Positions 1 through 6,840 of a stretch of DNA of 64,000 nt are shown here, piece after piece. The notes below the pieces were generated by a model. That model saw only the letters and a list, made by a program, of their open reading frames with translations, had not been told where the DNA came from and made no database searches. Within the stretch, counting starts at the first letter, position 1; the number at the start of each line of letters is the position of its first letter. The stretch is taken from NCBI GenBank assembly GCA_048201935.1, contig DBFBGR010000011.1:62001-126000 (forward strand), read 5' to 3'. This DNA comes from MGBC124762 sp048201935 (GTDB lineage Bacteria; Bacillota; Clostridia; Oscillospirales; Oscillospiraceae). The position numbers and the translations under genes were made by a program.

Positions 1-119
1 AAAATGACGTAGGAGTTATAGCTCACGCCGTTTGGCACGGGGTATTGGCTCTCAAACAGGTCGATGGCGTGGTCGTCTGCGCCCACATAGACGACGCTGT
101 CGGAAATCTCAGGTCTCAT
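1..119 (-). CDS. FprA family A-type flavoprotein, N-terminal fragment
   Basis: Only the first ~39 codons are inside the window; the gene runs off the left edge. The N-terminus (MRPEISDSVVYVGADD, then a LFESQYPVPNG-like stretch and SYNSYVI) matches the conserved start of A-type flavoproteins, which combine a metallo-beta-lactamase-like di-iron domain with a flavodoxin domain and reduce O2 or NO in anaerobes. The start is supported by AAAGGAGG 8-9 bases upstream and by a promoter further up. Neither the di-iron ligands nor the flavodoxin domain can be seen, so the family call rests on the N-terminus alone. Confidence 0.75.
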   Translation of the reverse strand, partial: MRPEISDSVVYVGADDHAIDLFESQYPVPNGVSYNSYVI

Positions 120-154
120 AAAACGAGCCTCCTTTTGTAAAAGCGTCCTAGGGC

Positions 155-182
155 ATTATAGCACAAAAACGCCAAAGCGCAA
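155..182 (-). promoter_or_regulatory. promoter of the flavoprotein gene
   Basis: Minus-strand -35 TTGCGC (177-182) and -10 TATAAT (155-160) with a 16-bp spacer. It lies 36 bases upstream of the flavoprotein start. Confidence 0.6.
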
Positions 183-195
183 GGGCCTTTCGCTC

Positions 196-224
196 TTGCA
201 ATCTTGCCCTGGGATTGATATACT
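196..224 (+). promoter_or_regulatory. promoter of the FNT operon
   Basis: -35 TTGCAA (196-201), 17-bp spacer, -10 TATACT (219-224). The TTG that could open a longer reading frame at 196 is the -35 box itself, so translation must start downstream. Confidence 0.7.
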
Positions 225-255
225 GATACCCATAGAGAAAGGAGCGTGGAGCCCA

Positions 256-891
256 GTGGAGCGACTTCGTGTATTGCTGTCGGGCGTGCTGGCGGGGCTG
301 TGCATCGCCCTGGGGGGCACCGCCTTTTTGTCCATGGAGAGCAAGCTGGCGGGGGCCTTGTTTTTCACCGTGGGGCTCTTCGTCATCTGCCTATTCAAGC
401 TCCACCTCTTCACCGGCAAGGTGTGCTACGTCTTTGAAAACGGCCTAGGCTACGCCGCCGACCTCGTTTTGGTGTGGCTTGGCAACCTGGCGGGGACCTT
501 TTTGGCGGCCCGGGCCCTGAGCCTGACCCGGGTGGGCCCCGCCCTGGCGGAGAAGGCCCAGGCGCTGTGCCAGACGAAGCTGTCCGACGGCCCGTTAAGC
601 ATTTTTATCCTGGCTGTTTTCTGCAACATTATGATCTACATCGCCGTGGAAGGCTTCAATAAAGCGCCCCATGACCTGGGCCGTTATCTGGCGCTGTTTC
701 TCGGCGTGGCGGTGTTCATCCTCTGCGGCTTTGAGCACTGCGTGGCCAATATGTACTACTTCTCCATGGCCGGGGCCTGGAGCGGCAAGGCGTTCTTATA
801 CCTGCTGGTGATGACCCTGGGCAACGCCCTGGGCGGGGTGCTGTTCCCCGTACTGCGGCGCTTCAAGGATGGAAAGGCGGTGGGCGTATGA
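256..891 (+). CDS. formate/nitrite transporter family protein
   Basis: Predicted FNT-family (aquaporin-like fold) anion channel of about 211 residues for small monovalent anions such as formate, nitrite or hydrosulfide in the cytoplasmic membrane. It shows several hydrophobic segments, the family-like FCNIMIYIAV stretch around residue 120 and a GFEHCVANMYYFS stretch typical of the fifth membrane segment. GTG at 256 was chosen because the promoter occupies 196-224 and AAAGGAG lies about 11 bases upstream; the N-terminus is then slightly shorter than usual for the family. The stop overlaps the next start by 4 bp. The transported ion cannot be read from the sequence. Confidence 0.85.
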   Translation: MERLRVLLSGVLAGLCIALGGTAFLSMESKLAGALFFTVGLFVICLFKLHLFTGKVCYVFENGLGYAADLVLVWLGNLAGTFLAARALSLTRVGPALAEKAQALCQTKLSDGPLSIFILAVFCNIMIYIAVEGFNKAPHDLGRYLALFLGVAVFILCGFEHCVANMYYFSMAGAWSGKAFLYLLVMTLGNALGGVLFPVLRRFKDGKAVGV

Positions 892-1310
892 CGGCGGAGG
901 ACTACATCCAGCGCCTGGGCATGGAGCCCCTGGTGGACGAGGGTGGCTGGTTCGCGCCCCAATGGCGCGCGGCGGACGACAAGACCGCCAGTTGCATCTA
1001 CTATCTGCTCAAAAAGGGCGAGCGCTCGCGCTGGCACCAGCTCCAGAGCAACGAGGTCTGGACCTGGCACGCCGGAGGGACGTTGGAGATGACCCTGGGC
1101 GGCACGGGCGACTGGCCCGGCGAGGACCGGACCCGTCAGACCATCGGCCCGGACAGCCTGGTAGGCGTTGTGCCCCAACGGGTCTGGCAGACCACGAAGA
1201 TCAAAGACGGGGATTTCGCGCTGGTGACCTGCGTGGTGGCCCCGGCCTTTTTTGATTCGGAGTGCTATCTGCCCCATCCCAGCGTAGAGGAGGTAGAGGG
1301 GGATGCTTGA
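888..1310 (+). CDS. DUF985 family cupin-fold protein
   Basis: A 140-residue protein matching the DUF985 (RmlC-like cupin) pattern: SCIYYLL near residue 38, then SRWHQLQSNEVWTWHAG, followed by a beta-rich region and an APAF/F-D-x-E ending. DUF985 members are small soluble jelly-roll proteins without a settled function; some relatives bind metal or sugar-like ligands, and the two His residues of the W-H and W-H-A-G motifs could serve this. The start ATG overlaps the FNT stop, and the stop overlaps the KduD start by 8 bp, so the three genes are translationally coupled. Functional linkage to the neighbours is unknown. Confidence 0.8.
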   Translation: MTAEDYIQRLGMEPLVDEGGWFAPQWRAADDKTASCIYYLLKKGERSRWHQLQSNEVWTWHAGGTLEMTLGGTGDWPGEDRTRQTIGPDSLVGVVPQRVWQTTKIKDGDFALVTCVVAPAFFDSECYLPHPSVEEVEGDA

Positions 1311-2055
1311 CTTTGACCTGACGGGCAAGGTGGCTCTGGTCACCGGGGTGAGCCGGGGCCTGGGACAGGCCATGGCCGTCGCCCTGGCCCGAGCGGGGGC
1401 GGACGTTGTGGGCGTGGGCCTCCACGGCATGGGCCAGACCAAGGCCCTTGTGGAAAACGAGGGCCGCCGGGGGTATGAAATAAAGGCCGACCTCTCCCGC
1501 AGCGATACCGCCGCCGACGTGGCGAAGGAGGCTGTCGCCGCCTTTGGCAGGGTGGATATTTTGGTCAATAACGCCGGGATCATCAAGCTGGCCCAGGCGG
1601 AGGACCACACCATGTCCGACTTTGACGCGGTGATGGAGGTGAACCTCCGCTCGGTGTTTCTTATGACTAGGGACATTGCCCGGCAGATGATCGCGCTGGG
1701 GGGCGGCAAGATCGTCAACATCTGCTCCATCCAGTCCCTGTGCGGCGGCGGAGGTGACGCGGCCTACGTGGCCAGCAAGCACGCCCTCCACGGCCTCACC
1801 CGGGCCTGGGCCAACGAGTGGGGCAAGTATAACATCCAGGTCAACGCCATCGCCCCGGGGTATATGGTCACCGACAACACGGCCAAGCTGCGTCAAAACC
1901 AGGCCGCCGTGGACGCCATCACCGCCCGTATCCCCCTGGGCCGCTGGGGGCGACCGGAGGACCTGATGGGTCCGGTGGTCTTCCTGGCCTCCCCGGCCTC
2001 CGACTTCGTCAACGGCCATCTGCTGGTGGCCGACGGCGGCTATATGAACGCGTAA
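1303..2055 (+). CDS. KduD-like short-chain dehydrogenase (2-dehydro-3-deoxy-D-gluconate / gluconate 5-dehydrogenase type)
   Basis: A 250-residue classical SDR. It shows the cofactor motif TGVSRGLG at residues 14-21, the NNAG motif near 89-92, and the catalytic Ser142, Tyr155 and Lys159 (S-x12-Y-x3-K). Overall it is closest to KduD/gluconate 5-dehydrogenase, which interconvert keto-sugar acids with NAD(P)H. No uronate pathway genes are nearby, so the substrate is uncertain. The start ATG overlaps the cupin gene and has GAGGTAGAGG upstream. It is the last gene of the operon, followed at once by a strong terminator. Confidence 0.8.
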   Translation: MLDFDLTGKVALVTGVSRGLGQAMAVALARAGADVVGVGLHGMGQTKALVENEGRRGYEIKADLSRSDTAADVAKEAVAAFGRVDILVNNAGIIKLAQAEDHTMSDFDAVMEVNLRSVFLMTRDIARQMIALGGGKIVNICSIQSLCGGGGDAAYVASKHALHGLTRAWANEWGKYNIQVNAIAPGYMVTDNTAKLRQNQAAVDAITARIPLGRWGRPEDLMGPVVFLASPASDFVNGHLLVADGGYMNA

Positions 2056-2086
2056 AAAAGACGCTCCGCGAGGAGCGTCTTTTTTT
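2056..2086. terminator. bidirectional terminator between kduD-like and fkbH-like genes
   Basis: Perfect stem AAAAGACGCTCC / GGAGCGTCTTTT with loop GCGA and a T-run on each strand; it serves both convergent operons and covers the last codon of the minus-strand gene. Confidence 0.85.
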
Positions 2087-3143
2087 ACAGCTTCACCGCG
2101 CTGTCGTCCCAGTTCAAATAGCCCGGGATGTCCGGCCCGCCGCCCTGGTATTCCAGGACCAGGCCGCGATCGTCGTCGCCGCCCGCTTCCTCAAAGCCGG
2201 CGAACTTGTAGGCGATATACATCACCCGGTTGTGCTCGGTGGGCATGAAGTCGGCCATGAGCCGCTTGCCCAGCCGCTGGGAGAGCTGGGCGGCGTAGCT
2301 CAGCAGCGCGCCGCCCACGCCGTAGGACATGACCCGGCAGGAGACGATAAGCAGTTTGAGCCGCATGACCTCACCCTCCAGCCCCGCCAGCAGCAGCCCT
2401 ACCTTGCCGCTGTCGCCGTACCTGTCCTGGAGCGAGCACACCAGAAAGATGTGGTTTGGGTCGTGGCTCAGGGCGGCCAGCTCCTCGTAGGAATAGGTGT
2501 AGCCTGTGGAGTTGAGCTGGTGGGTGCGGATGGTCAGCTCCTCCACCCGCTGGAGGTCGTCCTCGGTCACCGGGGCGATGCTGACCCGGATGCCCAAACT
2601 CTCCAAAAAGCCCTCGTCGGTGCCCACGAACTCCGCCTTGGCCTCCCGGCGGCGCAGGTCGGCTTGGTACATGGCCCGGCGGTTGGCGGAGGTCTCGGTG
2701 ACAAAGCGGGGCGTCAGCTCGGGGAAGTCTAAGAGCTCTCCCACCGCCGTGTGGGGGTAGAGGGTCATTTTGGGCTGGGCGTGGGCCACCGCGTCACGCT
2801 CAAAGGAGCTGTCGTCGATGAGGGCCAGGGCCTCGGGCTTCAGATTCAAAAGCTGGGCAATGCGGCCCATGGCCGCGCCCTTGTCACCCCAGGAAATTTG
2901 CGGGCAGAGGAAGTAGTCCGCCACCCCCAGCCGCGCCAGATTCTCCAGGGCGGGCTGGGGCTCATTTTTGCTGGCGATGCTGAGCAAAACGCCCCGCCGG
3001 TCCAGCTCGGCCAGCACCTCGGCCACGCCTGGGCGCAGGGTCTGACCGCCCCCTTCGGAGAGGGTCCCCTCCCACAGGGTGTTGTCCAGGTCCCACACCA
3101 GGCACTTGACCTGCTTTTTCTCCCGTTCTCCCATGGCGCTCAC
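2085..3143 (-). CDS. FkbH-like HAD-IIIC family protein
   Basis: A 352-residue two-domain protein. The HAD domain carries the nucleophile motif VWDLDNTLWEG (Asp18, Asp20) and the acidic motif LIDDSSFERD (Asp110, Asp111). The rest (about 140-352) resembles the acetyltransferase-like C-terminal part of FkbH proteins. In FK506-type pathways, FkbH takes a glyceryl unit from 1,3-bisphosphoglycerate, dephosphorylates it and loads it on an ACP; here an ACP gene lies directly upstream with a GTGA overlap, which favours the same reaction. GTG at 3143 is taken as start because of that overlap; ATG at 3134 is an alternative. It is the last gene of the MBOAT operon. The reaction is inferred, not shown. 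Confidence 0.85.
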   Translation of the reverse strand: MSAMGEREKKQVKCLVWDLDNTLWEGTLSEGGGQTLRPGVAEVLAELDRRGVLLSIASKNEPQPALENLARLGVADYFLCPQISWGDKGAAMGRIAQLLNLKPEALALIDDSSFERDAVAHAQPKMTLYPHTAVGELLDFPELTPRFVTETSANRRAMYQADLRRREAKAEFVGTDEGFLESLGIRVSIAPVTEDDLQRVEELTIRTHQLNSTGYTYSYEELAALSHDPNHIFLVCSLQDRYGDSGKVGLLLAGLEGEVMRLKLLIVSCRVMSYGVGGALLSYAAQLSQRLGKRLMADFMPTEHNRVMYIAYKFAGFEEAGGDDDRGLVLEYQGGGPDIPGYLNWDDSAVKL

Positions 3144-3379
3144 GCCTTGCCGCCCAGCCGCTCCACCAGCGCGGTGATGCGCTCGGCGGAGGAGAAATTC
3201 TCCGGCGAGATGTCCTTGCGGCCCAGCTTGAGGTGGAAGGTCTTCTCCACAAAGACCACGATCTCCAAAGCGAACAGGGAGTTGACGAGGCCGCTTTTCA
3301 GCAGCTCCGTGTCCGGCGCGATGTCCGCGCCGCCGGTCTTCTCTCGGAGAAAGTCCAAAACTATCTGTTGAATATCCAT
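3140..3379 (-). CDS. acyl carrier protein
   Basis: A 79-residue acidic helical protein with the phosphopantetheine site SGLVNSLFALEI, in which Ser34 would carry the prosthetic group; the usual Asp before Ser is Asn, as in some dedicated carrier proteins. It starts at ATG 3379 with AAGGAGG upstream. It lies between the SGNH/deacetylase fusion gene (16 bp away) and the fkbH-like gene (4-bp overlap), so it is a dedicated carrier for this operon and not the fatty-acid ACP. By analogy with DltC and with FkbJ-type carriers, it would hold the acyl group that the MBOAT protein hands across the membrane. Confidence 0.9.
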   Translation of the reverse strand: MDIQQIVLDFLREKTGGADIAPDTELLKSGLVNSLFALEIVVFVEKTFHLKLGRKDISPENFSSAERITALVERLGGKA

Positions 3380-3395
3380 TGTGTGTTCCTCCTTG

Positions 3396-5228
3396 TTATT
3401 GCTCTAGTAGAGATAAAAGCTCCTCGGTCGTGGTGGCGTCGGAGATCATGTGCCGTGGCATGCGCCGCAGGCTCTGGGGCAGGCCCCGGACGATCTCGGC
3501 GGTGCCGGGGTCGGTGGTGAGGGTGACGGTGGCTCCGGCCTGGGCCATGACCACCTCGGTGAGCTCGCCGGTGAGGCCGTAGGGGTAGGTGACGACCACG
3601 GCCCGCTGGTCCGCGGCCCGGGCGGGGGCCAACTGGGCCTGGGAGGCGGCGAAGTCCGCCTTCAGCGCGGCGGCGTAGTCCCAGTCGCTCTCCCCCTCCA
3701 TGATCTGAACGCCCTGGCGGCAGTCCTCCCCGTCCAGCTCGGGGACCTGGTGCATGTCGTAGGTGTGGGAGTTGAGGCGAATAACTCCCTTTTCCACCCA
3801 AGGGAGCGCGTCGTCGATGGCGAAGTGGGGGGCCATGGCGTGGCCGGTGTCCTTGTAGCTGTCCTTCCCTGCCGACACGCCGATGACGGCGATCTGGGCC
3901 TGGTAGCCGTACTTTTCCAGCAGCGGCGCGCCCAGGGTCAGGTTGTTTTCGTAGCCGTCGTCAAAGGTGATGACCAGGCTCTTTTCCGGCAGCGGCGCGC
4001 CGTGGAGGACGTAGTCGGTGAGCTGGTCGTAGCCCACCGTCTGCCAGCCCGCAGCGAAGAGAGCGGCCAAATGGGCCTCAAAGTCCCGGTCCAGCACGGT
4101 GTAGGACCCGGTCTGGGCGGGGTCGTCGGTGAGGGCGTGGTACATCAAAATGGGCACTTTTTTGCTAAGGGCCTCTTCCTCCGGGAGGTAGAACTCTTCC
4201 AGGCGCTGGTCTACATTATCGGCGGTGACGTAGACCCCGAAGCCCTGGGGGGTCCAGACCGACTCGTCGCCGTAGATGCGGGCGGCCATCATGTCCCCCA
4301 CGGCGTTGCGGAAGTGGTTCACGTCGTAGAAATACCGGGGGTCGCCGGAGATGGAGGACAGGCCGCTGAAATCCCAGAAGGGCCCGCTCTGGGCCACCGC
4401 GCGCCACAGCTTGGTGATGTCGGCGTGGTCGTAGCTCCAGATGTCCTCGTCATACTGAGCGGCGGAGCACACGGTGAGCTCTACGCCCTTTTCCTCGCAC
4501 AGCCGGCGAAGCTCGGCGATGGCCTGGGCGCATTCGTCGATGTGGGGCAGCAAGCCCATCACGCCGCGGCTGGGGAACTGATAACCGTTCTCCGCCTCAT
4601 AGGCCTCCAGAGAGCCAATGAGCTCCACATCCCGCCGCTCTTTGTTATAGACCCCGGTCTGGGGCAGGTACACCGCGTCCGGGGTCACCAGATAGCCCCG
4701 GGACAGCTCGGCGGTGAGCTTGTCCACGGCGTACTGGGGGTGGGAAAAGAGGTAGGAGCCGTAGAATAAGAAGGGCGAGGAGCCGTCGGCCACGCAGTGC
4801 ATGCGCTCTTTCAGATCATGGGTGTCGGTGGCGAATTCCAGGGCGTTTTGGGGCTCGAACATGAGCACCATGTGGCGGACCTCGTCGTGCTCCAGCAGGT
4901 ACTTGGCGCAGCGGACCTCGTCGCCCAGCTTGCCGCCGTACCAGGTGAGGTTATAGTATTTCCCGCCGGTATAGCTCTCAAAGGTCTCGCAGGACAGGGA
5001 GGCCACCTTGGATGAGCCGATAATGTAGCTGTCGTAGTCGTCAAGGTGGTCCTGGAGGTAGGCCAGCTTGGCCACCCGGGGGTTTTGGGTCATATCGTAG
5101 GCGTAGTCGTCCAGCACCTTGTCGCCAAAAACGCCAAAGGGGTCCACCGAGGCGTTAAAAAGGCCGTAGAGCCCGGCGGCCAAAGCTCCGCCCAGCACAA
5201 AGCAGCCCAGCCATTTCCAAAGCTTCAT
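3396..5228 (-). CDS. membrane-anchored fusion of a DltD/SGNH-like domain and a polysaccharide deacetylase (NodB) domain
   Basis: 610 residues. Residues 6-25 form an uncleaved signal anchor. Residues ~30-320 look like the SGNH-type partner of MBOAT enzymes: YIIGSSKV with a candidate nucleophile Ser72/73 and a DVNH motif (Asp302, His305). Residues ~355-610 are a carbohydrate esterase 4 domain: PILMYHAL, TFDDGYENN (Asp423, Asp424) and SHTYDMH (His488, His493), the expected metal and catalytic residues. The protein would act outside the membrane, both completing acyl transfer and removing N-acetyl groups from a glycan. It is 12 bp after the MBOAT gene. This fusion is not one I recognise as standard; the domain calls are firm for NodB, moderate for SGNH. 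Confidence 0.8.
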   Translation of the reverse strand: MKLWKWLGCFVLGGALAAGLYGLFNASVDPFGVFGDKVLDDYAYDMTQNPRVAKLAYLQDHLDDYDSYIIGSSKVASLSCETFESYTGGKYYNLTWYGGKLGDEVRCAKYLLEHDEVRHMVLMFEPQNALEFATDTHDLKERMHCVADGSSPFLFYGSYLFSHPQYAVDKLTAELSRGYLVTPDAVYLPQTGVYNKERRDVELIGSLEAYEAENGYQFPSRGVMGLLPHIDECAQAIAELRRLCEEKGVELTVCSAAQYDEDIWSYDHADITKLWRAVAQSGPFWDFSGLSSISGDPRYFYDVNHFRNAVGDMMAARIYGDESVWTPQGFGVYVTADNVDQRLEEFYLPEEEALSKKVPILMYHALTDDPAQTGSYTVLDRDFEAHLAALFAAGWQTVGYDQLTDYVLHGAPLPEKSLVITFDDGYENNLTLGAPLLEKYGYQAQIAVIGVSAGKDSYKDTGHAMAPHFAIDDALPWVEKGVIRLNSHTYDMHQVPELDGEDCRQGVQIMEGESDWDYAAALKADFAASQAQLAPARAADQRAVVVTYPYGLTGELTEVVMAQAGATVTLTTDPGTAEIVRGLPQSLRRMPRHMISDATTTEELLSLLEQ

Positions 5229-5240
5229 CCGCTCACCCCC

Positions 5241-6629
5241 TTAGAAGTTGAAGTATAGGAAGCCGGACACCTGGCTCATGTGGACCAGGCTTAGGGCCAT
5301 CAGAGCGCCGCCGGCCAGGGCGTCACGGGCAGTGAAGTCCGTCTTTTTGGAAATGCCGTTGGAGTTTTTGCAGCAAAAGCACAGGACCGCGCTGACTGCC
5401 AGCAACGCCAGCACATACCAGTTGGCGGTCAGGAAGGCCGTCAGCGGCCCCGCCGCCGGGGTGATAAGGGCCCTGTAGACCCCCAGGGCCTGGGTGAGGC
5501 CGGAGCAGTCAAAGAGCACCCGCACCAGCGCCGAGGCCAGGAAGGTCATGGGCACCGCCAGGGCGGTGGGCAGACGCTTGCGGTGGAGGGCCATCAGGTT
5601 GGCCGCGCAGACAAATACGCCGTTGACCAACCCCCAGGCCAGATAGTGCCAGTCCGCGCCGTGCCACAGCCCGGAGACCAGGAAAGTGGCCAGAGTGGCC
5701 AGGATCAGCTTGCCGGTGCGGTCGCCGAAGTGGAAGAGCTTGTTGAACACGCTCTCGCTGAAAAACCGGGAGATGGTCATGTTCCACCGCCGCCAGAAGT
5801 CGGCGAAGTTCCTCGCTTTGTAAGGGGAATCGAAGTTGATGGGGAGGTCGATGCCAAAGAGGTGGCCGATGCCCCGGGCCATGTCGATGTAGCCGGAGAA
5901 GTCAAAATAGTAGGCGAAGGTGAAGGCCAGCACGCCGCACCAGGCCATGGGCCAGGACTGGGCGAACACGTCGCCGCCGTAAAAGCTCTTGGCAAAGGCG
6001 ATGAGGGGGTCGGCCAGCACCGTCTTCTTGGCGCAGCCTACGCTGAGGAGCATAAGCCCACGGTAGATGTTCTGCCGGTCGAAGACCTTGAGACTGTCTC
6101 CCTGGAGCTGGGGCATCAGCTCGGGCCGCTTCACCACCGGGCCCACGATAAGCTGGGGGAAGAAGGTAATGAACACCGCGTAGTCCAGCGGCGGGTCCAG
6201 GTGGTCGGGGGCGCGGTAGATGTCGGCGGCGTAGGCCAGCATCTGGAAGGTGAAGAAGGAGATGCCGATGGGCAGCAGCAGCGCGATGGTGGGAAAGTCC
6301 CGCCCGGTGAGCAGCCCCACGCCCTCCAAAAAGAAGTTGAGGTATTTGAAGACGAACAGGGCCCCCAAATTCCACACCACCGCGGCGGTCATCAAAAGAC
6401 GGCGAAAGCGCTTCAGCCGGCCCAGGCCCCAGGCCAGCAGGTAGTTGCCCGCCCCCAGGGCGCAAAAGCCCAGCAGGAAATCGGGCTGGCCCACGCCGTA
6501 AAACACCAGCGACGCCGCCACCAGCCACACCTTGGCTGCCGTCATGTTCCACCGCAGGCGCAGGATATGATACCCGGCCAGAGCGGTGGGCAGAAAGAGG
6601 AAGAGAAAGCGGTACGAGGAAAAGATCAT
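5241..6629 (-). CDS. MBOAT family O-acyltransferase (DltB/PatA/AlgI-like)
   Basis: A 462-residue multi-pass membrane protein. Diagnostic features are SFFTFQMLAYAADIYR (about 124-139), FDFSGYIDMARG (242-253), FADFWRRWNMT (275-284) and VSGLWHG with the catalytic His at 323. Family members move an acyl group from a cytoplasmic carrier through the membrane to an extracellular polymer, with an SGNH partner. The first gene of its operon, it has AGGAGG upstream of ATG 6629 and its own promoter. The downstream SGNH/NodB, ACP and FkbH genes provide the remaining parts of an acylation pathway; no DltA-type ligase is present. Confidence 0.93.
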   Translation of the reverse strand: MIFSSYRFLFLFLPTALAGYHILRLRWNMTAAKVWLVAASLVFYGVGQPDFLLGFCALGAGNYLLAWGLGRLKRFRRLLMTAAVVWNLGALFVFKYLNFFLEGVGLLTGRDFPTIALLLPIGISFFTFQMLAYAADIYRAPDHLDPPLDYAVFITFFPQLIVGPVVKRPELMPQLQGDSLKVFDRQNIYRGLMLLSVGCAKKTVLADPLIAFAKSFYGGDVFAQSWPMAWCGVLAFTFAYYFDFSGYIDMARGIGHLFGIDLPINFDSPYKARNFADFWRRWNMTISRFFSESVFNKLFHFGDRTGKLILATLATFLVSGLWHGADWHYLAWGLVNGVFVCAANLMALHRKRLPTALAVPMTFLASALVRVLFDCSGLTQALGVYRALITPAAGPLTAFLTANWYVLALLAVSAVLCFCCKNSNGISKKTDFTARDALAGGALMALSLVHMSQVSGFLYFNF

Positions 6630-6663
6630 GGCGGGCCTCCTGTCAGGATTTGTCCAATTCTAC

Positions 6664-6692
6664 ATTATATACCACAGCGAACAAAAAGGCAA
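6664..6692 (-). promoter_or_regulatory. promoter of the MBOAT operon
   Basis: Minus-strand -35 TTGCCT (6687-6692), 17-bp spacer, -10 TATAAT (6664-6669); about 30 bases upstream of the MBOAT start and back to back with the lipid kinase promoter. Confidence 0.65.
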
Positions 6693-6700
6693 ATGGGCCC

Positions 6701-6729
6701 TTGCAAATTCCAACACAGGTGGATATAAT
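6701..6729 (+). promoter_or_regulatory. promoter of the lipid kinase gene
   Basis: -35 TTGCAA (6701-6706), 17-bp spacer, -10 TATAAT (6724-6729). Transcription would begin near 6736, inside the palindrome described separately. Confidence 0.65.
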
Positions 6730-6749
6730 AGCCACATAGTGGCTATTAT
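6725..6749. promoter_or_regulatory. palindromic operator overlapping the -10 box
   Basis: Perfect inverted repeat ATAATAGCCAC / GTGGCTATTAT, 11-bp arms and a 3-base centre, starting inside the -10 box. A repressor bound here would block RNA polymerase. The half-site TAGCCACATA (6729-6738) recurs in direct orientation at 6796-6805. Confidence 0.55.
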
Positions 6750-6761
6750 GATCATGCCATA

Positions 6762-6794
6762 GATCGCGCAACGGCCCTTTGGGCCTGCGCGATC
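6762..6794. repeat. hairpin in the leader of the lipid kinase mRNA
   Basis: Nested stem GATCGCGCA ... TGCGCGATC enclosing GGCCC TTT GGGCC, with a 2-base bulge. No T-run follows, so it is more likely a leader structure or second binding site than a terminator. Confidence 0.5.
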
Positions 6795-6840
6795 CTAGCC
6801 ACATAACAGTCTGAGCGCTCCGTTGGGAGGCGGTCTTTAC

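Noticed and set aside
196..255. Longer FNT protein starting at TTG 196
   Set aside because: TTG 196 is part of the -35 box TTGCAA of a promoter with a 17-bp spacer, so this segment is not in the mRNA.
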